From CAJCJE01 sp035948315 (GTDB lineage: Bacteria; Actinomycetota; Actinomycetes; Mycobacteriales; Pseudonocardiaceae), in contig DASZJG010000015.1 in assembly GCA_035948315.1 (NCBI GenBank), forward strand, positions 38,900 through 102,899: a stretch of DNA of 64,000 nt, given 5' to 3'. Numbering within the stretch: the first letter of the stretch is position 1; every line of letters begins with the position of its first letter. Shown here in pieces: positions 34,423 through 42,745 of the stretch. A program made the position numbers and the translations under genes. The notes under the pieces were generated by a model. The model made no database searches and had not been told where the DNA came from. It saw nothing but the letters and a program-made list of their open reading frames with translations.

Positions 34423-35427
34423 ATGAGAAGCGTGATCTTCAGTCGAGCGGGCGACGCCGCGACCGTGGCCCGCGTCGCGAATGTTCCGCAAGCACCTGCA
34501 CCGGGACCCGGCGAGGTCCAACTGCGGGTCAGTTTCTCCCCGGTGCACCGTGGAGATCTGGTCGGTACCGAAGCTGCTTCGCTACCGGCTGACGAGTCGC
34601 GCTCTGCTCGATTGGGTAGCGAGGCCGCGGGAGTGGTGACCGCGGTTGGCGATGCGGTGCGGAATCTGAGCGTCGGTGACCGGGTCGCGGCGTTTCCAGC
34701 GCCCGGTGCGTGGGCTGAGCGAGTAACCGTCCCAGTCGAGGCCGTTGTGGCCGTGCCGGAGGGCGTCAGCGACGAGATCGCGAGCGTCATGCTCGTCAAC
34801 ACCATTACATCGCGAGACGTTCTCCGCGCGATCACTGAACTGCGAAGTGCGGTGAATGCCACCGACGAGGCTCCTCTGATCGTGTCCGCGGCGGCGTCCG
34901 CGGTGGGCAAACTCGTGGTGCGGCAGGCCCTCGATCAAGGCTGGCCGGTGATCGCGGTCGTCCGCAGCGATCGGTCGGCGGCGACCGTGCGCAAGCTCTT
35001 CGCCGACGTGCCGGTCGTGGTGACCGGCAACGACGGCTGGCAGGACGAGTTGCGGGACCTTGTCGATGAGAGACCGTTGCCCGTCATCACCGATGCGCAC
35101 GGAGGCGGTTTCGTGCATGAGATCCTGCCGTTCCTCGCGGACGCGGGAACCCTGGTCGTGTGGGGGGATCTGACGGCGCGGCCGTGGACGTTGTCGACGT
35201 CGGATCTGCTGATGAGGGAGTTGGGTGTTCGTGCGGTGAGTATCTCCCGCTGGATGAACCGTCCCGCTGGCATCCGAGCTGCCGATCGACAGGCTGCCGT
35301 CGAGCTCGCCATGCGTCATCCTGAACTGTTCGCCGTGCATGCCGCCTATCCGCTGGAGAATCTCCGTGCGGCCGTCGACGCGGCGCGCACCAATGGCACG
35401 GGCACCGTGCTGTTCGAAGGCGGCTGA
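34423..35427 (+). CDS. Medium-chain dehydrogenase/quinone oxidoreductase-like protein
   Basis: 334 residues, MDR superfamily. The N-terminal GroES-like barrel has PGPGEVQLRVSFSPVHRGDL and GSEAAGVVTAVGDAVRNLSVGDRVAAFPAPGAWAE; the Rossmann part has LIVSAAASAVGKLVVRQALDQG. The zinc-ligand cysteines of alcohol dehydrogenases are missing, which fits zinc-free NADPH:quinone oxidoreductases or trans-2-enoyl-CoA/ACP reductase-like members. ATG at 34423 is chosen as the family starts MRSVIFSRAG; GTG at 34384 would add 13 residues. Control by the Rrf2 repressor through the 34354 site suggests a role in handling electrophilic or quinone stress. Confidence 0.9.
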   Translation: MRSVIFSRAGDAATVARVANVPQAPAPGPGEVQLRVSFSPVHRGDLVGTEAASLPADESRSARLGSEAAGVVTAVGDAVRNLSVGDRVAAFPAPGAWAERVTVPVEAVVAVPEGVSDEIASVMLVNTITSRDVLRAITELRSAVNATDEAPLIVSAAASAVGKLVVRQALDQGWPVIAVVRSDRSAATVRKLFADVPVVVTGNDGWQDELRDLVDERPLPVITDAHGGGFVHEILPFLADAGTLVVWGDLTARPWTLSTSDLLMRELGVRAVSISRWMNRPAGIRAADRQAAVELAMRHPELFAVHAAYPLENLRAAVDAARTNGTGTVLFEGG

Positions 35428-35512
35428 CCGGCACCGCATCCGTGCGGATACCCAAGAACCACCGGCCACCATTGGGACTTTGGCCTGACAATCTGCGGTG
35501 AGAGGAAAAACA

Positions 35513-35917
35513 ATGTCTGATCGAACTCGCACGACCGTGGAGAGGTTCTACGCTTTGCTGGGGGCCGGTGACGTCAGTGCGGCGATCGGTCTCCTGGCGG
35601 ATGACTTCTACTGGGAGATCCCGGGTGATGTCGAGACTGTGCCGTGGCTGGGTCAGCGTAGGACAGTTCCGGAGGTCGAGGAGTTTTTCGCGCACATGGC
35701 CAACCACGTCGACCGGAAGGCCTTCGACATCGATCGGATCGTCGTGGATGGTTCTACCGCGGTTGTGTTGGGCCGAGCGGTCGTGGTCGTTCGTTCCACG
35801 GGCAAGTTGATGGACACCAAGTTCGCCGTCGAGATCGTTGTTGATCCGGCCGACCGTATCACCCGGTTCATCATGTTCGAAGACTCCTGGCACGTCGCCA
35901 ACTGCATGCGCCCCTAG
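35513..35917 (+). CDS. SnoaL-like protein
   Basis: 134 residues with the SnoaL/limonene-epoxide-hydrolase-like cone fold: TVERFYALLGAGDVSAAIGLLADDFYWEIPG, VPEVEEFFAHMANHV and TDTKFAVEI-type strand in KLMDTKFAVEIVV, ending RITRFIMFEDSWHVA. ATG at 35513 with AGAGGA 6 nt upstream. Reaction unknown. It stands 41 nt before the TIM-barrel isomerase, so they likely share a transcript with the third SnoaL-like gene at 36963. Confidence 0.85.
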   Translation: MSDRTRTTVERFYALLGAGDVSAAIGLLADDFYWEIPGDVETVPWLGQRRTVPEVEEFFAHMANHVDRKAFDIDRIVVDGSTAVVLGRAVVVVRSTGKLMDTKFAVEIVVDPADRITRFIMFEDSWHVANCMRP

Positions 35918-35958
35918 TCAGCGGCGTGAACGGGCTCGATCAAGTAGACGGGAATGTC

Positions 35959-36834
35959 ATGTCCAAGCACCTGCCCGATCTGATTGCCAGCTACTTCACC
36001 ATCGCCGGCGACACCGAGATGGAGATGGTCGGCGGCACCGAGATCAGTCCGTACACGCCACGTGACCGTATCGAGATGGCAGCACGGGCCGGTTTCAAGG
36101 GGATCGGATTTGGAGACAAAGACCTGCGTTTCTGGCTGACGAAGTATTCTCTCGGCGAGATCCGTGGGATGCTGGCGGACAGCGGTATCGAATACCTTGA
36201 GATCGATGCCGTCTACGACTGGTATTCTCCACGCGACCGAGCGAACAACGATGCGATCATCGACGAGATCTACGGCTGGGCGGCAGATCTGGGCGCGTGT
36301 CAGGTGAAAGCGGTGACGTCCTTCACCGGCGAGCAGTTCCCGCATGACGATCTTGTCGAGCGGTGGGCACGTCTGTGCGAAACGGCTGCCAATGCTGGTA
36401 CTCGGGCCATCCTCGAACCAATGCCTCCGGCAACGTTGAAGACGCCGCAGGAAGGTCTCGCCGTGCTGAAGGATGCGGGCGCCACCAGCGGCGGCCTGCT
36501 CATCGACATCTGGCATGTGGACAGGGCCGGTGTCGACTACGAGAGTCTCCGAGACCTTCCGTCGGAGTGGATCGGGGGCGTCGAGATCGGTGACGCGGCG
36601 AAAGAATTGGTCAACGGAGACCTGCTCGACGACGGCTTCAACCACCGCCAACTACCCGGCCAGGGTGAACTCGACGTGGCCGGCTTCATCCGGGCAGTCC
36701 TGGCAACGGGTTACACCGGTCCGTTCGGCAGCGAGGTCTTCTCGATCAAGAACAGGGCCCGAACGCTCGAACAGGCGGTCAGCGACAACTATGCGGCCGC
36801 CATCGGTGCGCTGGCCGCCGCCGTCAACGTCTGA
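35959..36834 (+). CDS. Sugar phosphate isomerase/epimerase-like TIM-barrel protein
   Basis: 291 residues of the xylose-isomerase-like AP-endonuclease-2 fold. Seen: YTPRDRIEMAARAGFKGIGFG, IEYLEIDAVYDWY, ACQVKAVTSFTGEQF, ILEPMPPATLKTPQEGLAVLK (metal Glu), LLIDIWHVDRAG (metal Asp and His), and GQGELDVAGFIRAV before a Glu in FGSEVFS. The ligand set looks intact, so it may isomerise a keto/aldo acid or a dehydroshikimate-like compound. ATG at 35959 is chosen; an upstream GTG adds 11 residues. Flanked by SnoaL-like genes; the pathway is not identified. Confidence 0.87.
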   Translation: MSKHLPDLIASYFTIAGDTEMEMVGGTEISPYTPRDRIEMAARAGFKGIGFGDKDLRFWLTKYSLGEIRGMLADSGIEYLEIDAVYDWYSPRDRANNDAIIDEIYGWAADLGACQVKAVTSFTGEQFPHDDLVERWARLCETAANAGTRAILEPMPPATLKTPQEGLAVLKDAGATSGGLLIDIWHVDRAGVDYESLRDLPSEWIGGVEIGDAAKELVNGDLLDDGFNHRQLPGQGELDVAGFIRAVLATGYTGPFGSEVFSIKNRARTLEQAVSDNYAAAIGALAAAVNV

Positions 36835-36962
36835 CGGACCCGTCCTCGCCAGCCAGAAATGTTTTCCAGGCAGGCCAGAAGTAGGCCGTCGGAGCTGGCA
36901 AACCAGCCCGACCCCAAGCCTGGACGTCTGAACGTCAGCCGACACAACCATAAGGACTACCG

Positions 36963-37328
36963 ATGAACAAGACCGTAGCCGACCTGATGCGTAGCAACCT
37001 CCTCGATGTCTTCAACGAACAGGACGCGGAGCGCCGCAGCGCGGCCATCACGCAGACTTACGCCGAGGACGTCGTGTGGCACGAACCCGACTGCGTCATC
37101 CATGGCCGAAAGGCGCTCGCCGAACGCGCCACAGAACTGCGTGCACAGAACCCTGACTGGGTGTTCCAGCCCGACGGCCCAGTCTCCGTCAACGATGACC
37201 TCGGCCACCTCGGCTTTCAGTACGGTCCTGTCGGCCAACCGCCCGTCGTGACCGGCATGGACATCGCCCACAGCAAAGACGGCGTCATCGTTGAGTTCTA
37301 CACGATCATCACCGATGGCCGCGCATGA
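36963..37328 (+). CDS. SnoaL/NTF2-like protein
   Basis: 121 residues, small cone-fold domain: LLDVFNEQDAERRSAAITQTYAEDVVWHEP, GRKALAERATELRAQNPDWVF and VTGMDIAHSKDGVIVEFYTII. The WHEP pocket residues and the aromatic end strand are usual in the SnoaL/KSI-like group. ATG 1 nt after a TAAGGA-type site. The next frame starts within its stop codon (ATGA), so something was or is translated after it. Function unknown. Confidence 0.85.
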   Translation: MNKTVADLMRSNLLDVFNEQDAERRSAAITQTYAEDVVWHEPDCVIHGRKALAERATELRAQNPDWVFQPDGPVSVNDDLGHLGFQYGPVGQPPVVTGMDIAHSKDGVIVEFYTIITDGRA

Positions 37329-37612
37329 GCGATCACGGCGGTTCACACATCGCGTTCTACGTCGAGGACATGGATGCAGCGCTCTCGCATCTGCGTAGTC
37401 ACAAGGTCCGCATCCTGGGGGTGGGCAAGAAGGCCTGCTTCGGGCCGGAGGCCGGCGAGGAGTCGACGTTCGCTCATTTCCTGACGCCGCTTCGGCACCG
37501 TTCACCAGGCAAAGCGATCGGGACGCGCCGTTCGGTGTACTTGGTGTCGCGCCCGCGGGTCAGCGAGAGTAGGAGCGGGGGAGGCCTAGGGTGTGCTGGG
37601 CGACGTAGTTGA
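37325..37612 (+). pseudogene. VOC (glyoxalase) gene fragment, probably a remnant
   Basis: The frame starts in ATGA overlap with the SnoaL-like gene. Residues 4-57 look like the second half of a VOC domain (GGSHIAFYVEDMDAALSHL, then GPEAGEESTFAHFLTP). The first half of the domain and the last strand (usually WGxxxELVSYP) are lacking; after FLTP the reading turns basic and runs 53 nt into the opposite-strand acyl-CoA dehydrogenase gene. This suggests a truncated gene whose 3' end was replaced. A short true protein cannot be excluded because of the coupled start. Confidence 0.6.
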
Positions 37613-38720
37613 GGATCATTTCCCGGTTGACCGGCGCGATCCGCAGCAGCCGGGCGATTCCCCACAGCGGTACCAGTCCGTACTCGCTGGACAGTCCGTT
37701 GCCGCCGTGGGTCTGGATGGCGGCGTCGACGGCGGCCAGCGCGGCCTCGGCCGCCGCGTACTTCGCCATGTTCGACGCCTCACCGGCCGGCTCGTGGTTG
37801 TCGTGCAGCCATGCTGCCCGGGCAGTCATCAGCGCGGCCAGCTCCACCTCGATCGCCGCCTTGGCCAACGCGTGCGACACACCCTGGTGGCTGCCGATCG
37901 GCGCGCCCCATACGGTCCTGGTATTGGCGTAGTCGGCCGCCTTGCGCAGGGCGTAGCGGCCGATGCCGACGCACAGCGCCGCGCCGGTGACGCGCTCCGG
38001 GTTGAGGCCGTGGAACACCTGCTCGAAGCCGTGGTTCTCTTGCCCGACAAGGTTGTCAGCGCCTACCCGGACCTCGTCGAAGAACAGGGTGAACTGGCGT
38101 TCGGGCAGTGCGGCGGCGACCGGCAGCGGAGTCACGGTGAGGCCGGGCGCGTCGGTGGGGACGAGGAACAGCGAGAGCAGGCCGTGGCCGGTGGCCTCAT
38201 CGGTGCCGGTGCGGGCGACGACCAGAATCGCCGCCGCCTCGTCGACGCCGGAGATGTAGTACTTGGTGCCGCGCAGTATCCAGTCGTCACCGTCGCGCGT
38301 CGCCGTGGTGGACAGCTTGTGGGTGTTGGAGCCTGCGTCGGGCTCGGTGATCGCGAAGACCACCTTGTGTTGGCCGTCGGCCATCGCCGGCAGCCAGGTC
38401 TCCTGTTGTGCTGGCGTGCCGAACCGGGTGAGCACCTCGCCCGAGATGGCGCTGGACACCAGCAACAGGAGCAGGGGGCAGCCCTGCGATGCGGTCGCCT
38501 CGCAGACGATGGCCAGTTCACTCAGGCCACCTCCGCCACCGCCGAACTTCTCCGGCATGTTCACGCCGATGAACCCCTGCTTGCCCAGCGCCTGCCAGAG
38601 TTCCTCGGTGGACCGATGCGCCTGCGCGTGCTCGGCGAAATAGGAGTCGCCGAACGAGCGGGTGACGGCGGCGACCGCATCACGCAGTGCGGTGTGCTCG
38701 ACATCGCTGGTGAAGTCCAT
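37560..38720 (-). CDS. Acyl-CoA dehydrogenase (AtuD/citronellyl-CoA dehydrogenase-like)
   Basis: 386 residues, normal acyl-CoA dehydrogenase. Seen: FGDSYFAEHAQAHR, GFIGVNMPEKFGGGGGGLSELAIV, VVFAITEPDAGSNTH (FAD contact), WILRGTKYYISGVDEA, GLNPERVTGAALCVGIGRYAL and IQTHGGNGLSSEYGL at the end. The typical catalytic Glu near the C-terminus is expected in the last 20 residues before or after YGL; it was not assigned. It introduces the alpha-beta double bond in an acyl-CoA. Last gene of the Atu-like operon, 27 nt after the TetR gene; in that pathway it would act on a branched isoprenoid acyl-CoA. Confidence 0.92.
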   Translation of the reverse strand: MDFTSDVEHTALRDAVAAVTRSFGDSYFAEHAQAHRSTEELWQALGKQGFIGVNMPEKFGGGGGGLSELAIVCEATASQGCPLLLLLVSSAISGEVLTRFGTPAQQETWLPAMADGQHKVVFAITEPDAGSNTHKLSTTATRDGDDWILRGTKYYISGVDEAAAILVVARTGTDEATGHGLLSLFLVPTDAPGLTVTPLPVAAALPERQFTLFFDEVRVGADNLVGQENHGFEQVFHGLNPERVTGAALCVGIGRYALRKAADYANTRTVWGAPIGSHQGVSHALAKAAIEVELAALMTARAAWLHDNHEPAGEASNMAKYAAAEAALAAVDAAIQTHGGNGLSSEYGLVPLWGIARLLRIAPVNREMILNYVAQHTLGLPRSYSR

Positions 38721-38747
38721 GGTGGCGGCCTTTCTCGGCGGGCTGCC

Positions 38748-39392
38748 TCAGCGGCGGCCGGTGTCGTGGGGCGGCTGGTCTGAGATGGGTTCGATCCCGC
38801 TGAACAGCACTGCTTCGGCGCAGGCACACACCAGGTCGGCGAGGTGTTCGGCGGGAAGTCCGCTCTGGTGGAACAGGGTCGACTGGATGGCTCCGATCGC
38901 CGCGTGCGCGAGTGTGCGCAGTTCCGCGTCGCTGCCCTCCGGCCGCAGCACGGCCAGGACGTGTACCCATTCCTCCAGGTACATGCGTTGTTTGCGGCGC
39001 AGCCGATGCCGATCCTCGTCGGGCAGATTGGTGATCTCGTTGTGGTAGACCTGCGCGAGGGTGCGTTCGCTCAGCACGAACGCGACCTGCCCTCGGATGA
39101 GCTTGCGCAGGGCCACTCGTGGCGGGTCGTCGGAGGTGACGATCTGCTCGGCGTCGCGCGCCAGTCCGTCGATCACTCGGTCGAACATGGCGACCAGGAC
39201 AGCCGACTTGCCGTCGAAGTGCCGGTAGATCGCCGACCCGGTGACCCCGGCTGCAGCGCCGATGTCGGCCATGCCGACGTCGTGATAGCCGCGTTCGGCG
39301 ACCAGGGCGGCCGCGGCGGTGAGAATCCGTTGCCTGCGTTCGGGATCGCGTCGGCGTACGCCGTCCGGCCTGTCCACTGTGGCGTCAGCCAT
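38748..39392 (-). CDS. TetR-family transcriptional regulator of the Atu-like cluster
   Basis: 214 residues. The N-terminal helix-turn-helix is ERRQRILTAAAALVAERGYHDVGMADIGAAAGVTGSAIYRHFDGKSAVL read in blocks; the C-terminal part is a ligand-binding helical domain of the KstR2/TetR_C type (SERTLAQVYHNEITNLPDEDRHRLRR). The ATG at 39392 overlaps the AtuA stop by 8 nt, so it is translated from the same mRNA as the genes it probably controls. The ligand is likely an acyl-CoA of the pathway (inference from the family and its place). Confidence 0.9.
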   Translation of the reverse strand: MADATVDRPDGVRRRDPERRQRILTAAAALVAERGYHDVGMADIGAAAGVTGSAIYRHFDGKSAVLVAMFDRVIDGLARDAEQIVTSDDPPRVALRKLIRGQVAFVLSERTLAQVYHNEITNLPDEDRHRLRRKQRMYLEEWVHVLAVLRPEGSDAELRTLAHAAIGAIQSTLFHQSGLPAEHLADLVCACAEAVLFSGIEPISDQPPHDTGRR

Positions 39393-41178
39393 GACTGTCC
39401 TCCGGCATGAGCCGAACCGGGATGTCGATGACACGGGAACGCAGGTACTCGCCGAGGCCTTTCGCCTGTGGGTCCGGTCGGGTCGAGGCCGCGACGCCCT
39501 CGCCGAGCAGTCCGACGATCACGAAGTTCACCGCGTTGAGATTGGGCAGGTCGAACCGGCGCACCGTGAGTCCAACGGATTCGGGCAGCAGCGCGCGCAG
39601 CCGATCGACGGTCAGATAGGCGCTCAGCCACGGATAGGCCGCTGGGTGACGTGTCCAGACCCCCACGTTGGCATTGCCGCCCTTGTCGCCGGAGCGTGCT
39701 CCGCACAGCAGGCCGAGCGGTCCGCGAGTGGTCGGCTCCGTGCCGAGTTCGCGGTGACCGAACGGTTCCGCCGGTCCCGGGGCGTCGCCGGGCGGAGTCG
39801 GCGGTACCGGGTGGACGGTTCCGTCGGGAAGGACCACCTGATGCGGTACGGCTTCGGCGGGGACCAGCGTCGGCCAGTAGACGCCGTAGGCGCTCTCCGG
39901 CGTCGGCGGTGTCGTGGTGTGGAATCCGGCGTAGCCGCCCAGCGCCAGTTCCATGGTGGCGTTGGAGAAACGCCGGCCCACCTTGCGGCGATCCGGGTCC
40001 TTGACCGTGATCCGCAGGTGCGCGGTGGCCTGCTCGTTGGTCGGTGCGTCCTGGCGTTCGAAGCGAACCAGCCGCACGTCGACCTCGGCGAACTGGTCCC
40101 GGCCGCCGAGGACGGCGAACAGTTCCTCCTGCGCCCAAGCGGCCTTCTCCTCGATGTCCAGCCCGGTCAGCACCAGGGTCATGGTGTTGCGGTAGCCGCC
40201 GAGGAAGTTCATCGCGACCTTGGCGGTCGGCGGTGGCGCGCTGCCCCGGGTGCCGGCCACCCGAACCCGGTCCGGCCCCGACTGGTCCAGCCTGACGGTG
40301 TCGAAATGGGCGATGACATCCGGATTCGCGTAGGCCGGTTCGGCGATCTCGTAGAGCAGTTGGGCGGTCACGGTGCCCACCGTAACCAGGCCACCGGTGT
40401 CGTCGTGTTTGGTGATCACGCTGCTGCCGTCGTGCGCGACCTCCGCGATCGGGAAGCCGGGGTAGCGGCGATCGCGGATCTCGTCGAGGAAGGAGTAGTT
40501 GCCGCCGGTTGCCTGGGGTCCGCATTCGATGACGTGCCCGGCTACCACCGCACCCGCCAGTTGGTCGAAGTCGGTGCGTGACCAGCCGTGCCACCAGGCG
40601 GCGGGGCCGACGACCAGCGAGGCGTCGGTCACCCGTGGGCAGACGACGATGTCGGCGCCGGCTTCGAGGGCGGCGGTGATGCCCCAGCCACCGAGGTAGG
40701 CGTTGGCGGTCACCGGCTTGCCCGGTGCGTCCGCCAGCGGCACCCCGGTGTCCAGGTGGGCCAACTGCTGCCCGCCGGCCAGCAGTCCGTCGAGGTCGGG
40801 GAGCAGATCGTCACCCGTGACATAGGCGATCCTGGGATGCACCCCCAGCCGTTCGCCGAGCGCGCGCAGTTGCTCGGCGAGCCCGGCGGGGCGCAGGCCG
40901 CCCGCGTTGCTGACGATCTTGATACCGCGGTCGAGACAGGTGCCCAGGACCTGTTCCAGTTGGCCGAGCACGGAACGCGCATAGCCGGCCGACGGGTCCT
41001 TCTGGCGCGCTTTCCACAGGATCAGCATGGTCAGCTCGGCGAGGTAGTCGCCGGTCAGCACGTCGATCGGGCCGCCGTCGACCATCTCGCGCGTGGCGGC
41101 GTCGCGGTCGCCGTAGAAGCCGGAGGAGTTGCCGATGCGCACCGGGCGGCGCGGGCCTGCCGTCGTCGGATCGCTCAT
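39385..41178 (-). CDS. atuA: Acyclic terpene utilisation AtuA-family protein
   Basis: 597 residues, full length for the family (DUF1446 plus the C-terminal AtuA-like domain). Seen: RIGNSSGFYGDRDAATREMV, VLTGDYLAELTMLILWKARQKD, IVSNAGGLRP, VTANAYLGGWGITAALEAGADIVVCPRVTDAS, HVIECGPQATGGNYSFLDE and GARSGDKGGNANVGVW. AtuA is essential for growth on citronellol in pseudomonads, with no fixed reaction. The gene overlaps the TIGR03084 gene upstream (ATGA) and TetR downstream (8 nt). Together with the carboxylase, hydratase and dehydrogenase genes it marks this as an isoprenoid-acid route. Confidence 0.92.
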   Translation of the reverse strand: MSDPTTAGPRRPVRIGNSSGFYGDRDAATREMVDGGPIDVLTGDYLAELTMLILWKARQKDPSAGYARSVLGQLEQVLGTCLDRGIKIVSNAGGLRPAGLAEQLRALGERLGVHPRIAYVTGDDLLPDLDGLLAGGQQLAHLDTGVPLADAPGKPVTANAYLGGWGITAALEAGADIVVCPRVTDASLVVGPAAWWHGWSRTDFDQLAGAVVAGHVIECGPQATGGNYSFLDEIRDRRYPGFPIAEVAHDGSSVITKHDDTGGLVTVGTVTAQLLYEIAEPAYANPDVIAHFDTVRLDQSGPDRVRVAGTRGSAPPPTAKVAMNFLGGYRNTMTLVLTGLDIEEKAAWAQEELFAVLGGRDQFAEVDVRLVRFERQDAPTNEQATAHLRITVKDPDRRKVGRRFSNATMELALGGYAGFHTTTPPTPESAYGVYWPTLVPAEAVPHQVVLPDGTVHPVPPTPPGDAPGPAEPFGHRELGTEPTTRGPLGLLCGARSGDKGGNANVGVWTRHPAAYPWLSAYLTVDRLRALLPESVGLTVRRFDLPNLNAVNFVIVGLLGEGVAASTRPDPQAKGLGEYLRSRVIDIPVRLMPEDSHG

Positions 41179-41981
41179 GCCGACTCCCGTTCGTCGTGGT
41201 GGGCGGGCCGGCCAGGGCCGGGCGGACCCGCGAAGGCCTGGGCGATGGCGATCCAGGCGTTCGCGGTCGGACCGGTCACGCTCAGGCCGGTGTCGTCGCG
41301 GTGGCGCCGTTGGGTGAGGACAAGACAGAAGTCCAGGGCGGTTCCGGTGATCCGGTCCGGCGCGTCGGCCGGACCCCAGTGCCAGGTGTCGCCGTCCGGC
41401 CCGGCCAGTTCGACCAGGATCGGTTCACTCGGCACGGGCAGGTTGTTGACGGTGAAGCTGTAGGGCAGCGCGCGGACACCGAGATGGGCCACGTGCCGCA
41501 GCCGCCCGGTCGCCGGTCGCTCGCCGCCGAGAGCATCGACGATGTCCTGACTGTGTGCCCAGGTCTCCATCAGCCGGGCCGTCATCGACGACGCGATCCC
41601 CATGTCCGGTCCGTACCAGGGCAGTCGCGCGGCCGGATCCGCGTCGGCGTATCCGGCGACGAGGGACTGCCGGGCCTGCCGGAACCAGCCGAGCAGCTGC
41701 GCACCCGTGCGCCGGCGGTGGTCGGCCACGACGCGGTCGGCGAAGTCGTCACCGCCCGCGGTCAGTACGGCTGCCTCGCTACGGAACCGGTGCGGGTCCC
41801 GGATGGACACCAGCGTGGTTTCGTCGAAATAGGCCAGGTGTCCGACCTGGTCGCCGATGGTCCAGCCGACGGCGGGCGTCGGCAGCCGCCACTGGGGAGG
41901 TGTCAGCTCGTCCAGGATGGCCAGCAGCGCTTCGGACTCGGCGACGAGGTCGGCCGACAGCGTGCGGAGGTCGGTCGCCAT
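41175..41981 (-). CDS. TIGR03084/DinB-like metal-binding protein
   Basis: 268 residues. An N-terminal four-helix DinB/mycothiol-maleylpyruvate-isomerase-like bundle (DLVAESEALLAILDELTPPQW, GWTIGDQVGHLAYFDE with a metal His, LMETWAHSQDIVDALG with Glu and His) is followed by a C-terminal SCP2-like part (PILVELAGPDGDTWHWGPADA, DFCLVLTQRRH). This architecture is typical of actinobacteria and hints at a mycothiol-linked or metal-dependent step; the reaction is unknown. It starts within the stop of the enoyl-CoA hydratase gene (TGATG) and ends in ATGA with atuA, so it is fixed in the operon. Confidence 0.88.
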   Translation of the reverse strand: MATDLRTLSADLVAESEALLAILDELTPPQWRLPTPAVGWTIGDQVGHLAYFDETTLVSIRDPHRFRSEAAVLTAGGDDFADRVVADHRRRTGAQLLGWFRQARQSLVAGYADADPAARLPWYGPDMGIASSMTARLMETWAHSQDIVDALGGERPATGRLRHVAHLGVRALPYSFTVNNLPVPSEPILVELAGPDGDTWHWGPADAPDRITGTALDFCLVLTQRRHRDDTGLSVTGPTANAWIAIAQAFAGPPGPGRPAHHDERESA

Positions 41982-42745
41982 CAGCGACCGGTCCAGACCG
42001 GCCTGCGCTTGTCGCGGAACGCGGCAGGGCCCTCCTGTGCGTCGGCGCTGCGGTAGACCGGTGCCCAGATCCGCTCGGCCTCGGTAAAGGCGTTGGCGAG
42101 CGAATGGTGCGCCGAAAGGTATGCGGTACGTTTGGCGGCCGCGACCGACAACGGGGCGTTGGCGGCGATGCGCTCGGCGAGCGACTGCACCGTGGCGACC
42201 AGTTCGTCGTCGGGTACCACCTCGTTGACAAGGCCGATCTGGTGGGCGCGGGCGGCGCTGATCGGGTCGCCGGTCAGCAGGATCTGCATCGCGATCTTCG
42301 GTGGTACCAGCCAGGACAGCGGTGCCGCCCACGGTGCCCCCCTGCCGACCTTCACCTCGGTGATCGCGAAGCGGGCCGATTCGGCCGCGACGCACAGGTC
42401 GCAGTTCTGGGCGAGCAGGAATCCGCCCGCGTAGGCGATCCCGTTCACCGCGGCGATGGTCGGTTTGCTGATCTCGATGTTGCGGCCGAACTGGGGGAGG
42501 AAGTTGGGGGGCGGAACGGTCAGCGAGGTGTCGGCCATTTCCTTGAGGTCGCCGCCCGCGCAGAAGGCACGTTCGCCCGCACCGGTCAGCACGAGCACCT
42601 TGGCGTCGTTGTCGCCGTTGAACCGCCGCGCACCCTCGAACAGCCCCAGCCGGACGGCTTTGCTCAGCGCGTTGCGGGCTTCTGGGCGGTCGATGGTGAG
42701 CCAGGCGACGCCGCGCACGACCTCGTACCGGACTGGATCACTCAT
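41981..42745 (-). CDS. Enoyl-CoA hydratase/isomerase (AtuE-like)
   Basis: 254 residues, crotonase fold. The oxyanion loops are ERAFCAGGDLKEM and NGIAYAGGFLLAQNCDL; FAITEVKVGRGAPW holds the candidate catalytic Glu; NALSKAVRLGLFEGARRF is the N-terminal helix. In an Atu-type cluster this position is filled by isohexenylglutaconyl-CoA hydratase, in leucine breakdown by methylglutaconyl-CoA hydratase. The 8-nt overlap with the biotin carboxylase gene upstream supports one of these two. ATG start. Confidence 0.92.
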   Translation of the reverse strand: MSDPVRYEVVRGVAWLTIDRPEARNALSKAVRLGLFEGARRFNGDNDAKVLVLTGAGERAFCAGGDLKEMADTSLTVPPPNFLPQFGRNIEISKPTIAAVNGIAYAGGFLLAQNCDLCVAAESARFAITEVKVGRGAPWAAPLSWLVPPKIAMQILLTGDPISAARAHQIGLVNEVVPDDELVATVQSLAERIAANAPLSVAAAKRTAYLSAHHSLANAFTEAERIWAPVYRSADAQEGPAAFRDKRRPVWTGR

